DNA of 64,000 bases, taken from Pseudomonas saponiphila (GTDB lineage Bacteria; Pseudomonadota; Gammaproteobacteria; Pseudomonadales; Pseudomonadaceae). Shown here piece after piece: positions 41,948 through 51,304 of this stretch (the stretch's first letter is position 1; each line of letters opens with the position of its first letter). The translations under genes were made by a program, and so were the position numbers. The stretch is taken from assembly GCF_900105185.1 (NCBI RefSeq), contig NZ_FNTJ01000001.1:2376501-2440500 (forward strand), read 5' to 3'. Below the pieces are notes generated by a model. That model was not told the origin of the DNA and searched no databases. It saw only the letters and a list, made by a program, of their open reading frames with translations.

Positions 41948-43165
41948 TCAGGTAATCAGTTGGTTCAGGCTGAGGATCGGCATCAGGATCGCCAGCACGA
42001 TGATCAGCACCGAGGCCCCCATGAACACCAGCATGGCCGGCTCGAACAGGCCCACCAGCAGGGCGATGCGGTTGGCCAGTTGTTCTTCCTGCTGCTTGGC
42101 GGCGCGTTCGAGCATGCTGTCCAGCTCGCCGGAGCGCTCACCGCTGGCGATCATGTAGAGCATCATCGGCGGGAAGCTGCCGTTGAGTTCCAGGGCCCGG
42201 GTCAGGCTGATACCTTCGCGTACCCCCCGGACGATGTCTTTCAGACCGGTACGAATTTTCTGGTTGGCCACCACCTCGCTGGCGATGCCCAGGGCGTCCA
42301 GCAGCGGCACGCCACTGCGCCCGAGAATCGCCAGGGTGCTGACGAAACGCGTGCAGTTGCTGGCCCGGATCAGCCTTCCCAGCAGCGGCAATTGCAGCAC
42401 CAGGGCGTGCCAGCGCTCGCGGGTGGCCGGGTTGCGGACGGCGGCGCGGGCGGCCAGCACCAGGGCCGCCAGCAACAGCAGCAGAAGCAGGCCGAAGTCT
42501 TGCAGGAAGGCGCTGCTGGCGATCAGGCCCCGGGTCAGCAGCGGCAGTTCCTGACCGCTATCGATGAACACCTTGACCACATCGGGCACCACGAAGCCCA
42601 GCAGGAAGCCGACGATGCTCACCGCCGCCAGCATCAGGATGCTCGGATAGAGCATGGCCAGCTGGATCTGCTGGCGGGCCGCCTGCTGGGCTTCGGTGTA
42701 GTCGGCCAGGTTCAGCAGCACCTGGCCCAGGTGCCCGGAGCGCTCGCCGGCGGCTACCGTGGCCCGGTACAGATCGGGGAAGGCCCGAGGGTAGGCCGCC
42801 AGCGCCACGGCCAGGCTGTAGCCTTCCAGTACCTTGGAGCGGATGGCCAGCAGCATGCTCTTGATTCGCTGCTTCTCGCACTGCGCGGCCACCGCCGCCA
42901 GCACTTCCTCCAGGGGCAGCGAGGCCTGGACCAGGGTCGACAACTGACGGGTGAGCAAGGCCAGTTCGGCGCTGCTCAAGCCGCCGCCGGACACCTGCAG
43001 CAAGCCTTTGCCACGCACGCGCTTGTTCTGCGCGGTGCTGACCTTGAGGACCACCAGCTGGCGCTCGCGCAACAGTTGCCGGGCATGGCGCGGGCTGTCG
43101 GCTTCCACCACGCCGGTGGATTTTTTTCCGGCGGCGCACATGGCCAGGTATTCGTAAGCGGCCAT
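41948..43165 (-). CDS. gspF: Type II secretion platform protein GspF
   Basis: A 405-aa inner-membrane protein with two homologous cytoplasmic helical domains (about 70-165 and 270-370) and three membrane spans (about 170-190, 220-245, 375-400). The N-terminal ATGKKSTGVVEADSPR-type motif and LLDALGIASEVVANQ segment are typical. It anchors GspE. Start lies 2 bases after the gspE stop. Confidence 0.93.
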   Translation of the reverse strand: MAAYEYLAMCAAGKKSTGVVEADSPRHARQLLRERQLVVLKVSTAQNKRVRGKGLLQVSGGGLSSAELALLTRQLSTLVQASLPLEEVLAAVAAQCEKQRIKSMLLAIRSKVLEGYSLAVALAAYPRAFPDLYRATVAAGERSGHLGQVLLNLADYTEAQQAARQQIQLAMLYPSILMLAAVSIVGFLLGFVVPDVVKVFIDSGQELPLLTRGLIASSAFLQDFGLLLLLLLAALVLAARAAVRNPATRERWHALVLQLPLLGRLIRASNCTRFVSTLAILGRSGVPLLDALGIASEVVANQKIRTGLKDIVRGVREGISLTRALELNGSFPPMMLYMIASGERSGELDSMLERAAKQQEEQLANRIALLVGLFEPAMLVFMGASVLIIVLAILMPILSLNQLIT

Positions 43166-43167
43166 GA

Positions 43168-44661
43168 TCAGTCCCTCTGGGTCACGCGCAGCAGTTCTTC
43201 CAGGCTGGTCTGCCCCAGCAGCACCATGGCCTGGCCGTCGTCGAACAGGCTGGCGCTGTGCTTGCGCGCATGCTCCAGCAGTTGATGCTCGCCGGCGCCG
43301 GTGTGGATCAGCTGACGCAAGGTGTCGTCGAACAGCACCAGTTCATAGATGCCACGGCGCCCGCGATACCCCGTGTGCTGGCAGGCGCTGCAGCCTTTGG
43401 GCCGGTACAGCTGCGGCGCGGTATCGGCGCTCAGGCCCAGGCGTTCGCAGGCGGCGTTATCGGCGCTGTGGGGCTCCTTGCACTCCGGGCACAGCAGGCG
43501 CACCAGGCGCTGGGACAACACCCCCAGCAGCGAGGTGCAGAGCAGGAAGGGCTCGATGCCCATGTCCACCAGCCGGGTCACCGCGCCGATGGCGCTGTTG
43601 GTGTGCAGGGTCGAGAGCACCAGGTGTCCGGTGAGGGACGCCTGCACGGCAATTTCCGCGGTTTCGCGGTCGCGGATCTCGCCCACCATCACCACGTCCG
43701 GGTCCTGACGGAGGATGGCCCGCAAGCCCCGGGCGAAGGTCATGTCGACCTTGGCGTTGACCTGGGTCTGGCCGATCCCGGTCAGGTGGTACTCCACCGG
43801 GTCCTCGATGGTCAGGATGTTGCGTTCCAGGCTGTTGAGGCTGGCCAGCCCGGCATACAGCGTGGTGGTCTTGCCGGAGCCGGTGGGGCCGGTGACCAGG
43901 AGAATGCCGTGGGGTTTGTGCAGGGCGATCTCCAGGCGCTGGCGCACCGTCTCGTTCATCCCCAAGTGGCTCAGGTTGAGGCGCCCGGCCTGCTTGTCCA
44001 GGAGGCGCATCACCACTCGCTCGCCGTGGCTGGAGGGCAGGGTCGAAACCCGTACATCCACCTCGTGACCGGCGATGCGCAAGGCGATCCGGCCGTCCTG
44101 GGGAATGCGCTTTTCGGCGATGTCCAGCTTGGCCATGACCTTGATCCGCGACACCAGCAAGGTTGCCAGTTCCCTCCGTGGACGCAGCACTTCACGCAGC
44201 AGGCCGTCGACCCGCAGGCGCACCGACAGGTGTTCCTCGAAGGCTTCCAGGTGCACGTCGGAGGCCTTGCTCTTGACCGCCTCGCTGAGGATCGCGTTGA
44301 TCAGGCGGATGATCGGCGCGTCATCTTCCTGTTCCAGCAGGTCGGTGGTCCTGGGCAGTTGCTCGGCCAGGCTGTTGAGGTCGAACTCTTCGTCGAACTG
44401 CTCGCCCAGGCCGTCGGCCACCTGCTTGGCGCCGTTCTGCCCATCGCGGTAGTGGGCGGCCAGGCGCTGGGCGAAGGCCTCGTCGTCCAGCACCTCGCTG
44501 CGCAGCAACGAGCCGTTGAAACGGCGCACTTCGGCCACCACCGACAATGGCGTACTGGCGCGGCAATACAGCACCGCGCCACCTTCCTGAGGGTCCAGCA
44601 CCACGCCGTGGCGGCGCGCGTAGGCAAAGGCCAGACGCGCGTCTTCGGGGCTGGCGATCAT
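43168..44661 (-). CDS. gspE: Type II secretion ATPase GspE
   Basis: A 497-aa ATPase. N1E domain at about 60-150; core from about 170. Walker A is [14 protein letters not shown] (about residues 259-272), the Asp box and Walker B follow ([19 protein letters not shown]), with His boxes. A Cys4 zinc finger (LCPECKEPH and [10 protein letters not shown]) lies at about 390-440. It powers pseudopilus assembly at the inner membrane. Overlaps gspD by 4 bases. Confidence 0.95.
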   Translation of the reverse strand: MIASPEDARLAFAYARRHGVVLDPQEGGAVLYCRASTPLSVVAEVRRFNGSLLRSEVLDDEAFAQRLAAHYRDGQNGAKQVADGLGEQFDEEFDLNSLAEQLPRTTDLLEQEDDAPIIRLINAILSEAVKSKASDVHLEAFEEHLSVRLRVDGLLREVLRPRRELATLLVSRIKVMAKLDIAEKRIPQDGRIALRIAGHEVDVRVSTLPSSHGERVVMRLLDKQAGRLNLSHLGMNETVRQRLEIALHKPHGILLVTGPTGSGKTTTLYAGLASLNSLERNILTIEDPVEYHLTGIGQTQVNAKVDMTFARGLRAILRQDPDVVMVGEIRDRETAEIAVQASLTGHLVLSTLHTNSAIGAVTRLVDMGIEPFLLCTSLLGVLSQRLVRLLCPECKEPHSADNAACERLGLSADTAPQLYRPKGCSACQHTGYRGRRGIYELVLFDDTLRQLIHTGAGEHQLLEHARKHSASLFDDGQAMVLLGQTSLEELLRVTQRD

Positions 44662-46577
44662 GGCTGGCGCTGGGCGCCCGGGGCGCGCATGTCGATCAGG
44701 CCCGCATCGCCCTGGCGGTTGGCGTCGAACAGGCGGTTGGCGTCGGCAGGCAACTGGCCGCCGGTCTTGCCGTCCGGGGCGCGCAGCGAGCGCATGTTGT
44801 TGTACTTGTGCTGGCTCATCTGCTCGGTGCTGGCGGCGTTGCGCAACAGGGTCGGACGCAGGAACACCATCAGATTGGTCTTCTCGTTGACTTCCTTGCT
44901 GCTGCTGAACAGGCGGCCGACCCAGGGAATGTCCCCCAGTAGCGGCACCTTGCTGACCTGGACCTTGACGTTGTCCTTGATCAGCCCGCCGAGGACGATG
45001 ATCTGCCCGTCGTTGGCCAGGATGGTGCTCTTGACCGAGCGCTTGTTGGTGATCACGTCGCTGGTGTTGATGCCCGGCGGCGCAGCGGCCAGCTCGGAGC
45101 TTTCCTGCTCGACATTCAGGCGTAGGAAGTTGCCCTCATTGATATGCGGGGTGACCTTGAGGGTGATCCCCACATCCTTGCGCTCCACCGTGGTGAAGGG
45201 GTTGCTGGCACCGGCGGTGTCGGTGGTGTAGGAACCGGTCTGGAACGGCACGTTCTGGCCGACGAGGATTTCCGCCGCTTCGTTGTCCAGGGTCAGCAGG
45301 CTCGGGGTGGACAGCAGGTTGTTGTTGGAGTCGCTGGACAGCGCGGTGATCAGCGCGCCGAAGTTGCTGCCGCCGATGCCGATGATCGCGCCATCGGGCA
45401 GGTTCGGGCGCTTGTCGTCCTGCAGGTTGTTGAGCAGGGTGCCAATGGACAGGCCGGCGCTGTTGAAATTGCTGGCGGCGGACAGCTTGCCGCGGTTGCC
45501 GGCCCATTGCACGCCGAGGGCCTGGTTGATGTCGCCGCTGACCTCGACGATCGCCGCTTCCACCAGCACCTGGGCCCGGGGTCGGTCCAGCTCGTTGATG
45601 ATGCTTTCGAAGGTTGCCAGCTGGGCTGGCGAGGCCATCAGTACCAGGGCGTTCTGGCTGGTGTCGGCGCTGACCAGCACCGGGCTGTCCGGTTTCTGGC
45701 TGTCGCCGCCACGGTTGCCGGATTCCATGCGCTTGCCAATGCCGCTGAGCAGTTCTTCGAGCTTCTTCGCATCGCTGTGGTTGAGCCGGCGCACCCGCGC
45801 GGTGTCGCCGACATTGGTCGGCACATCCAGGCTCTGCGCCAGACGCTGCATCTGCTGGCGAACCGGCGCCGGGCCGACCAGGATCAGGCGATTGCTGCGC
45901 GAGTCGCCAATGGCCTTGGCGCTGGTCATCGCGCTGTTGCTGTCGGCCAGGCTGTCGGTCAGGGTCTTGGCCACCTCGGTGGCCCAGGCGTGCTTGAGTT
46001 GCACGATGCTGAACTGCCGGCCACCGGCGTTATCCAGCTCGTTGATCACCAGGCGTACCCGCTCGACGTTGTTGGCGCTGTCGGAAATCACCAGGGCATT
46101 GGAGGTGGTGGAGGGCGCCATGTAGGCGTCCGCAGCTACCAGCGGGCGCACCGCGCTGGCCACCTCGCTGGCGTTGGCATTGTTCAGTTCGATGACCTGG
46201 GTCACGAACTCTTCGCTGGCACCGCTGGGCTCGGCGTGGGCCTTGGTCTTGGCTTCGGCCACCGGCAGGATCAGCACCCGGTCGCCCTGGTCCATGGCGA
46301 CAAAGCCCTGGCTGCGCAGGGCGGTGAGAAACAGCGAATAGATGCCCTGCTGATCCATGGCGGTGCTGGATTGCACCGTGACCTTGCCGTTCAGGCGAGG
46401 GTCTAGAATCATCGTCTTGCCGGTGATCTGGCCCACTTCGTTGACCAGGTCGCGCAGCTCGGCGTCCTTCATGTTCAGGGTCCACTGCTGGGCGGCGGTG
46501 GCTTTTTCCGTGGCATGCACGGGATTGATCAGGGTGCCCAGGGTCAGCAGGGACCCGGCGATAAAGGCTCGATTCAT
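44658..46577 (-). CDS. gspD: Type II secretion secretin GspD
   Basis: A 639-aa protein with a signal peptide (about 1-22), N0 domain (about 30-110), N1-N3 domains and secretin beta-barrel core (about 360-600, [25 protein letters not shown] and [14 protein letters not shown]). A short C-terminal tail (about 600-639) could be an S-type domain, but no pilotin gene is seen nearby. It forms the outer-membrane channel. Confidence 0.95.
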   Translation of the reverse strand: MNRAFIAGSLLTLGTLINPVHATEKATAAQQWTLNMKDAELRDLVNEVGQITGKTMILDPRLNGKVTVQSSTAMDQQGIYSLFLTALRSQGFVAMDQGDRVLILPVAEAKTKAHAEPSGASEEFVTQVIELNNANASEVASAVRPLVAADAYMAPSTTSNALVISDSANNVERVRLVINELDNAGGRQFSIVQLKHAWATEVAKTLTDSLADSNSAMTSAKAIGDSRSNRLILVGPAPVRQQMQRLAQSLDVPTNVGDTARVRRLNHSDAKKLEELLSGIGKRMESGNRGGDSQKPDSPVLVSADTSQNALVLMASPAQLATFESIINELDRPRAQVLVEAAIVEVSGDINQALGVQWAGNRGKLSAASNFNSAGLSIGTLLNNLQDDKRPNLPDGAIIGIGGSNFGALITALSSDSNNNLLSTPSLLTLDNEAAEILVGQNVPFQTGSYTTDTAGASNPFTTVERKDVGITLKVTPHINEGNFLRLNVEQESSELAAAPPGINTSDVITNKRSVKSTILANDGQIIVLGGLIKDNVKVQVSKVPLLGDIPWVGRLFSSSKEVNEKTNLMVFLRPTLLRNAASTEQMSQHKYNNMRSLRAPDGKTGGQLPADANRLFDANRQGDAGLIDMRAPGAQRQP

Positions 46578-47122
46578 GATGCTCCAGGGGATTGCAGAGA
46601 CGGTTGCAGCAGGCTCCCGCTGCCTGGCTGCGGATGGGGTTGGGCTGTGGCGGCATCCTCTGCCTGCGGGGTCAGCAACGGCGTTTCGTGCAGCGGCAGA
46701 CTCAGGACCAGCTCTTCGCCGAAGCGTTGCACCCGCACTTGGTCGGTGCCGATCTGGCGCAGGCTGCCACCGCCCGGCAAGGGCTCGCCGATGCCATAGA
46801 AGCGGCGGCCTTCCGGGGATTCGATCAGGGCCCGGGACAGCTCCGGTTGGGCTGCTACCAGGCTGGCCAGCAGGGCCAGGGGCACCCGGGGCTGATCGCT
46901 GTTGGGTTCTTGCAGCTGGACGCCGAACAGCCGGGCGATGGCTTGCGGGTCGGGCTGGGCGCGGGCCTGTGGCTCCACGGCGGAGGGCGCCTGGTGAGTG
47001 GCCGCGTTCAGGCCTTGCCGCAACTGCCAGCTGTCATGGGCCAGCCAGGCCAGCCAGGCACTCAGAAACAACAAGGCGCCGGCCATGAGGCCAGCGCGAA
47101 GCGAGGGGCGAAGGGCGCTCAC
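46574..47122 (-). CDS. gspC: Type II secretion protein GspC-like
   Basis: A 182-aa protein with an N-terminal membrane anchor (residues about 11-28), a Pro/Gln linker, and an HR-type beta domain (about 60-145, ARLFGVQLQEP and ESPEGRRFYGIGEPLPGG). It lacks a PDZ domain, so it is the short XcpP-like type. It links GspD to the inner-membrane platform and helps choose cargo. It overlaps both neighbours by 4 bases, including the upstream cytochrome gene. Confidence 0.82.
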   Translation of the reverse strand: MSALRPSLRAGLMAGALLFLSAWLAWLAHDSWQLRQGLNAATHQAPSAVEPQARAQPDPQAIARLFGVQLQEPNSDQPRVPLALLASLVAAQPELSRALIESPEGRRFYGIGEPLPGGGSLRQIGTDQVRVQRFGEELVLSLPLHETPLLTPQAEDAATAQPHPQPGSGSLLQPSLQSPGAS

Positions 47123-47625
47123 AAGGACATGCGCCTTAGCAGGTTTTCACCTCGCCAGTGGTGCAGCACCACGGCCGCCATGTGTCCGGCGACCAACAGG
47201 GCCAGGGCGATGCAGGCATAGCGGTGAATGCTGTTGAAAAAGCCGGTGAGCACTGGCTCATGCAATGGCTGGCTGATCTGCAGCAGGCCGAACAGGTCGA
47301 TCGGGCGCTCCATCATCAGCACGCCGGTCACCAGCACGACCCCGGTCACGACGTAGAGCGCCAGGTGCCCGGCCTTGGCCAGCAGGTCTGCCAGGGGCTG
47401 GCGCGATGCGGGGCGCTGATGGTTCAGGGCGCAGACAATGCGCAGTACGAACAGCGGAATCAGGATGAAGGTCAACGACACATTGATGAAGCCGATGCCC
47501 TCGGCGATACCGGCTGGCAGGTCGAACAGGGCGTTGCCGAAACCGCTGAGCGTTGCCCAGAGAATGATCGCGGCGAAGGTCCAGTGCAGCAGCACATGGA
47601 TTCTTGAATAGGGGGTTGAGCTCAT
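47119..47625 (-). CDS. Cytochrome b561 family protein, first gene of the gsp operon
   Basis: A 168-aa inner-membrane protein with four spans. Candidate heme ligands are His residues in HVLLHWTF (about 10-15), AGHLALYVV (about 87) and two in HRYACIALALLVAGHM (about 134 and 147). This is the di-heme b561 pattern; such proteins pass electrons across the membrane from quinol. It overlaps gspC by ATGA and lies 66 bases after two lytic polysaccharide monooxygenase genes, which need a reductant. A role in feeding electrons to these enzymes or to periplasmic carriers is inference. Confidence 0.85.
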   Translation of the reverse strand: MSSTPYSRIHVLLHWTFAAIILWATLSGFGNALFDLPAGIAEGIGFINVSLTFILIPLFVLRIVCALNHQRPASRQPLADLLAKAGHLALYVVTGVVLVTGVLMMERPIDLFGLLQISQPLHEPVLTGFFNSIHRYACIALALLVAGHMAAVVLHHWRGENLLRRMSL

Positions 47626-47647
47626 GGGGGCTTTACCGCTAACAAGG

Positions 47648-47671
47648 AGCGTGGCGCCGTGGCGCCACGCT
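47648..47671 (-). terminator. Hairpin without T-run after the first GbpA-like gene (attenuator candidate)
   Basis: AGCGTGGCGCC and GGCGCCACGCT form an 11-bp stem with a 2-base loop on the minus strand. It has no U-tract, so it may be a weak terminator or mRNA stabiliser that allows read-through into the cytochrome and gsp genes. Confidence 0.5.
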
Positions 47672-47691
47672 CGGGTGGTTGACGCTATGAC

Positions 47692-49230
47692 TTACTTGAG
47701 GTTCCAGGCCGACTGCCAGGCGAAACCTACGCCCGGCTCGTAGGCGTTGGAGCCGTTGGTCCACTGGGTGCACCAGCCGGCGACGGCGCCAGGCTTGCAC
47801 TCATAGGTCTTGCCATCCTTGGGTTGCAGGACCACGGTGCCGGCCTTGTAGGATTTCAGGCCATTGGGGAACACGTAGTCGTACTTGCCGTTGCCGCCTT
47901 CGTTGCCACCTTCACCACCGCCGGCTTCGGCCTTGAGGGTGAAGCGGGCGGATTGCTGCAGCACTTCGCCCTTCTTCGAGGTGGCCACGACCACCAGGTC
48001 GTAGACCCCGGCGCTGACATTGTTCAGCGGCATGGAGAAGTGCGGGGTGTTGCCGGCCGGCGCCTGCTGGAAGGCTACGCTTTCGCCCTTGGCGTTTAGC
48101 ACGGTGGCTTTCACGGTGTATTCGCCGTTCTTGGCGATGGCGTTGAAGTGCAGCTCGGTCTTGCCGTCTTTCAGGGTGTATTCGGACTGCATGCCGGTGA
48201 TGGACAGCTCGCCCGGTTTGGCGGCCTGTTCCTTGGCGATCATCACGTTGACGATGTCGCTGCCTTTCTTGACCAGGATTTCGTTCCTGCCGAAGTTCGG
48301 CACCACTTCGTCCTTGTCGTTGAGCAGGCCCATCTGGTAGCCCTGCTTGGCGGCATTGACCTTCTTCGCCAGTTCGTGCGGCCAGACGTCGGCCTTGGCC
48401 AGTTCGGCGCTATCGATGTTCAGCACCACTTGCTTGGCGTTGATCTCGCCCTGTGCGTTGAAGACGCGAGTCTTGACCTTGTCGCCGATGCTCAGGGCTT
48501 CAGGTTGTACCGCGCCAACGGTGTCCCAGTTCGACGGGATGACCGCGCCATTGTCGATGTTCAGGTCGACCACGCTGTAGAAGGTGGCGTCGGTGTCGTT
48601 GACTTTCCAGGTGGCCAGCAGCACGTGGTAACCGGAGCGGTCAGACGGGATGTTCACGGTGTGATGGGTTTTGCCTTTGGCCGGGGCCGGGACGGTGCCG
48701 GACGGCCATGGCTGATCCAGCAGCGGGGTCATTTCGAACGAGTCGCGGGTCAGCGGCTGGTTCGGATTCCAGTCTTTTTTGGTGATGTAGAACTGCCAGT
48801 AGCGGGTGGCGTGACCGGCTTCGTAGTGCCAGGTGAAGTTCTGCGGGCCCGGCTTGATGGTGGTCTTGGCCCAGCGGGTAGCACTCTGCTCGTTGATCTG
48901 GGAGAAGCGCACCAGGCCGGCGGCGGCGATGGTGCCGTTGGCTGGGCCGCATACCTTGAAGTCGCCGGTGCAGGCCTGGGCGTTGCTTGGAAAGTGCTCG
49001 AGATCGTTACGGCCAGGCACGCCGATGTACTCGGTGCTTTGTGGCTCGTACATCACTGGACCGCAGTTGGCGTTCAGTCTGCCGCCATCGGCATGGCACA
49101 TGAAGGCGCGGGACTTGGGGCTTTCGATGTAGCCGTGGGCGGAGGCTTGCTGGGCGGCCAGTCCGGCGGCGGCCATGGCGATGACGATTGGCAGTTTGAG
49201 GAAGGAACGAGTCCGGTTGGAGTTGATCAT
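47692..49230 (-). CDS. gbpA: GbpA-like AA10 lytic polysaccharide monooxygenase (paralog 1)
   Basis: A 512-aa secreted protein from ATG 49230. The signal peptide is 31 residues, cleaved before His32 (ASA-HGYIE), which then forms half of the copper histidine brace; the other His is in EAGHATRYWQFY (about residue 150). Domains: AA10 (32-215), GbpA middle domains (about 220-420), a Gly/Asn linker and a C-terminal chitin-binding domain with Cys pair and Trp (about 450-512). GbpA proteins bind and oxidise chitin and are type II cargo. A longer frame upstream is spurious. Confidence 0.93.
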   Translation of the reverse strand: MINSNRTRSFLKLPIVIAMAAAGLAAQQASAHGYIESPKSRAFMCHADGGRLNANCGPVMYEPQSTEYIGVPGRNDLEHFPSNAQACTGDFKVCGPANGTIAAAGLVRFSQINEQSATRWAKTTIKPGPQNFTWHYEAGHATRYWQFYITKKDWNPNQPLTRDSFEMTPLLDQPWPSGTVPAPAKGKTHHTVNIPSDRSGYHVLLATWKVNDTDATFYSVVDLNIDNGAVIPSNWDTVGAVQPEALSIGDKVKTRVFNAQGEINAKQVVLNIDSAELAKADVWPHELAKKVNAAKQGYQMGLLNDKDEVVPNFGRNEILVKKGSDIVNVMIAKEQAAKPGELSITGMQSEYTLKDGKTELHFNAIAKNGEYTVKATVLNAKGESVAFQQAPAGNTPHFSMPLNNVSAGVYDLVVVATSKKGEVLQQSARFTLKAEAGGGEGGNEGGNGKYDYVFPNGLKSYKAGTVVLQPKDGKTYECKPGAVAGWCTQWTNGSNAYEPGVGFAWQSAWNLK

Positions 49231-49371
49231 TGTGTATGCCTTGAGCAATTGAAAAATGAGTGTTGCAGCGCTGCGAGGGGCCGGTGATGGGGCAGTGGGA
49301 CACCCTGGATGTCCGCTGCTCCGGCAGCCTTGCCAGCGAGCACAGGCTACGTGCTGCTCCCGGGTGTTCAC

Positions 49372-49390
49372 ATGGGACGAGTACGAGAGT
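49372..49390 (-). promoter_or_regulatory. Shared upstream motif of both gbpA genes (copy 1)
   Basis: Minus strand ACTCTCGTACTCGTCCCAT. It differs from copy 2 at two bases and lies 22 bases before a TA(G/A)CCT hexamer in both, while surrounding sequence differs. It is probably an activator site for a promoter with a weak -35. Confidence 0.6.
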
Positions 49391-49487
49391 CGCAAGGCTC
49401 TAGAACAAGCATTTGGTGGGTTCGACAACGGCTCGTGCGGCACTTCGGGTGAGTCTTTTGCGCCTTGTGCGGCGCGGCCTGGCCAGC

Positions 49488-49520
49488 AAAAAAAATGAGC
49501 GTGACGCTTGCGCGTCACGC
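49488..49520 (-). terminator. Intrinsic terminator after gbpA paralog 2
   Basis: GCGTGACGC, loop GCAA, GCGTCACGC followed by CTCATTTTTTTT on the minus strand. It is strong and separates the two oxidase genes, so each has its own promoter. Confidence 0.85.
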
Positions 49521-49548
49521 CCCAAGGAGCAACTGGGGAGTTGCTGGC

Positions 49549-51105
49549 TTACTTGAGGTTCCAGGCCATCTGCCAGTGAGAACCGGTGCCTGGCTCATAC
49601 TGGGTCGCGCCAGCCTTCCACTGCACGCAGTAGCCGCTGTACGGGAACGGCTTGCACTGGTAGGTCTTGCCGTTCTTGGGTTGCAGCACCAGGGTGCCGG
49701 CCTTGTAGGACTTCAGGCCCTCAGGGAACACGTGGTCGTACTTGGCTGGCGTCTCGGGGGTGGTGCCGCCCTCGTTGCCACCGCCGCCCGGGGTTTCCTC
49801 AACCTCTGGCTCGGCCTTGAGCTTGAAGCTGATGGTTTCTTGCAGCAGCTCGCCTTTCTTCGACTTGGCCACCACCACCAGATCGTACTGGCCTGCCGTC
49901 ACGCCTTTGAGCGCGAGGCTGAAGTGCGGCGCATTGTTGCCACTGTCGGCTTGCTGGTGAGCGACGGTTTCGCCCTTGGCATTGAGCACGCTGGCGGTGA
50001 TGGTGAAGTCGCCGTTGAGGGCGATGGCGTTGAAGTGCAGGTCGACCTTGCCGTCCTTCAGGCTGTACTCGGGCTGCATGCCGGAAACCTTGAGTTCAGC
50101 CGGCTTGGCGGCCTGTTCCTTGGCGATCAGCACGCTGTTGATGTCACTGTTCTGGTTGACAAAGATGCTGTTCTTGCCGAACTGCGGCACCACCTGGTCC
50201 TTGTCGTTGAGTTCACCGATCTGGTAGCCGAGCTTGGCCTGGTTGACCTTTTCCGCCAGCGCCTTGGGCCAGATGCTGTCCTTGGCCAGCTCCGCGCTGT
50301 CGATGTTCAGGGTGACCTGCTTGGCCGCGAGTTCGCCCTGGTCGTTGAACACCCGGGTCATGACCTTGTCGCCGATGCTCAGGGGCTCGGGCTGGACGGC
50401 ACCGATGTTCTTCCAGCTCGACGGTGCGACTTCGCTGTTCTCGATGTTCACATCCACCACCTGATAGAAGGTGTTGGTGTTGTCGCCCACCATCCAGGTG
50501 GCCAGGACGATGTGATAGCCGTTGCGGTCGGCCGGAATGTTGACCTTGTGGCTGGTGATGCCGCCGGTCTTGGTCGGCAGGGTGTTGTTCCAGTTGTCGG
50601 TCAGCAGCGGCGCCGCTTCGAACGAATCACGGGTCAGCGGCTGGTTGGGATTCCAGTCTTTCTTGGTGATGTAGAACTGCCAGTTGCGGGTGGCGTGCAC
50701 CGCGGTGTAGCGCCAGTCGAAGGTGTTCAGCCCGGGCTTGATATTGACCTTGGTCCAGCGGCTGGCGGTCTGCTCGTTGAGGTTGGCGAAGTGACGCAGG
50801 CCACCGGAGGCAATAGTGCCGTTGGCGGGGCCGCACTGGGTGAACGCGCCGTGGCAGGCCTGGGCCGTGCTGGGGAAGCCGTCGCGGCTGCCGTTGGCCA
50901 GGTATTCGACGCTCTGTGGCTCGTAGGCCACCGAACCGCAGTTGCTGTTCAGGTTGCCGCCTTTGGCGCTACACATGTACGAGCGGGACTTGGGGTTTTC
51001 GATATAGCCGTGCGCCGCCGCCTGTTGCGCGCTGAGCGCCGCCATGCCGATGGCCATCGCCAGCGGAAGTTTGAGGAATGAATGGAAGGTATGCCGCGTG
51101 ATCAT
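49549..51105 (-). CDS. gbpA: GbpA-like AA10 lytic polysaccharide monooxygenase (paralog 2)
   Basis: A 518-aa paralog of the next gene downstream with the same architecture: a 31-residue signal cut before His32 (AAA-HGYIE), second brace His in TAVHATRNWQFY, GbpA middle domains, a longer Glu/Pro/Gly linker (about 435-460) and a C-terminal chitin-binding domain. Divergence is spread over the whole length, so the duplication is not recent; the linker and AA10 surface differ most, which may mean different substrates. Probably secreted by the adjacent type II system. Confidence 0.93.
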   Translation of the reverse strand: MITRHTFHSFLKLPLAMAIGMAALSAQQAAAHGYIENPKSRSYMCSAKGGNLNSNCGSVAYEPQSVEYLANGSRDGFPSTAQACHGAFTQCGPANGTIASGGLRHFANLNEQTASRWTKVNIKPGLNTFDWRYTAVHATRNWQFYITKKDWNPNQPLTRDSFEAAPLLTDNWNNTLPTKTGGITSHKVNIPADRNGYHIVLATWMVGDNTNTFYQVVDVNIENSEVAPSSWKNIGAVQPEPLSIGDKVMTRVFNDQGELAAKQVTLNIDSAELAKDSIWPKALAEKVNQAKLGYQIGELNDKDQVVPQFGKNSIFVNQNSDINSVLIAKEQAAKPAELKVSGMQPEYSLKDGKVDLHFNAIALNGDFTITASVLNAKGETVAHQQADSGNNAPHFSLALKGVTAGQYDLVVVAKSKKGELLQETISFKLKAEPEVEETPGGGGNEGGTTPETPAKYDHVFPEGLKSYKAGTLVLQPKNGKTYQCKPFPYSGYCVQWKAGATQYEPGTGSHWQMAWNLK

Positions 51106-51215
51106 CGATTGTTCCCTGATTGGACGTTATTGGATTCAACAAGCAATCGAGAGCTGGCGTAGCGACTCACCGGGAGTCTGGCGCCATTGACTGTCAGTGC
51201 TCGAAAGCCGGCGCA

Positions 51216-51262
51216 AGGTTAGGCAGCAGGGGGCGGCGGTTGAATGAGACAAGTACGAGAGT
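51216..51262 (-). promoter_or_regulatory. Promoter region of gbpA paralog 2 with shared motif (copy 2)
   Basis: Minus strand ACTCTCGTACTTGTCTCAT (51262-51244), then 22 bases, then TAACCT (51221-51216). The motif lies 139 bases before the start codon (142 in paralog 1). Confidence 0.6.
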
Positions 51263-51304
51263 GGCGCCGGGGCCGGGGCGGGCAGCCCGTCACCGGCGTC
51301 CGCT

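Larger units (their letters stand above)
49231..49548 (-). other. Leader of gbpA paralog 1 (318-base gene-free stretch)
   Basis: It holds the terminator of the upstream paralog (49488-49520), the shared 19-base motif (49372-49390), and a -10-like TAGCCT (49344-49349, minus strand), leaving about 107 bases of 5' leader. No ribosome-competing small gene is evident. Confidence 0.6.

Noticed and set aside
43258..45231. A 657-codon open frame on the plus strand opposite gspE/gspD
   Set aside because: It mirrors two conserved genes in a GC-rich region and has His/Gln/Val-biased composition without motifs, so it is a shadow frame.
48148..51081. Long plus-strand frames opposite the two gbpA genes
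   Set aside because: Both paralogs show the same antisense frame because the coding strands are homologous; there is no signal of independent selection.
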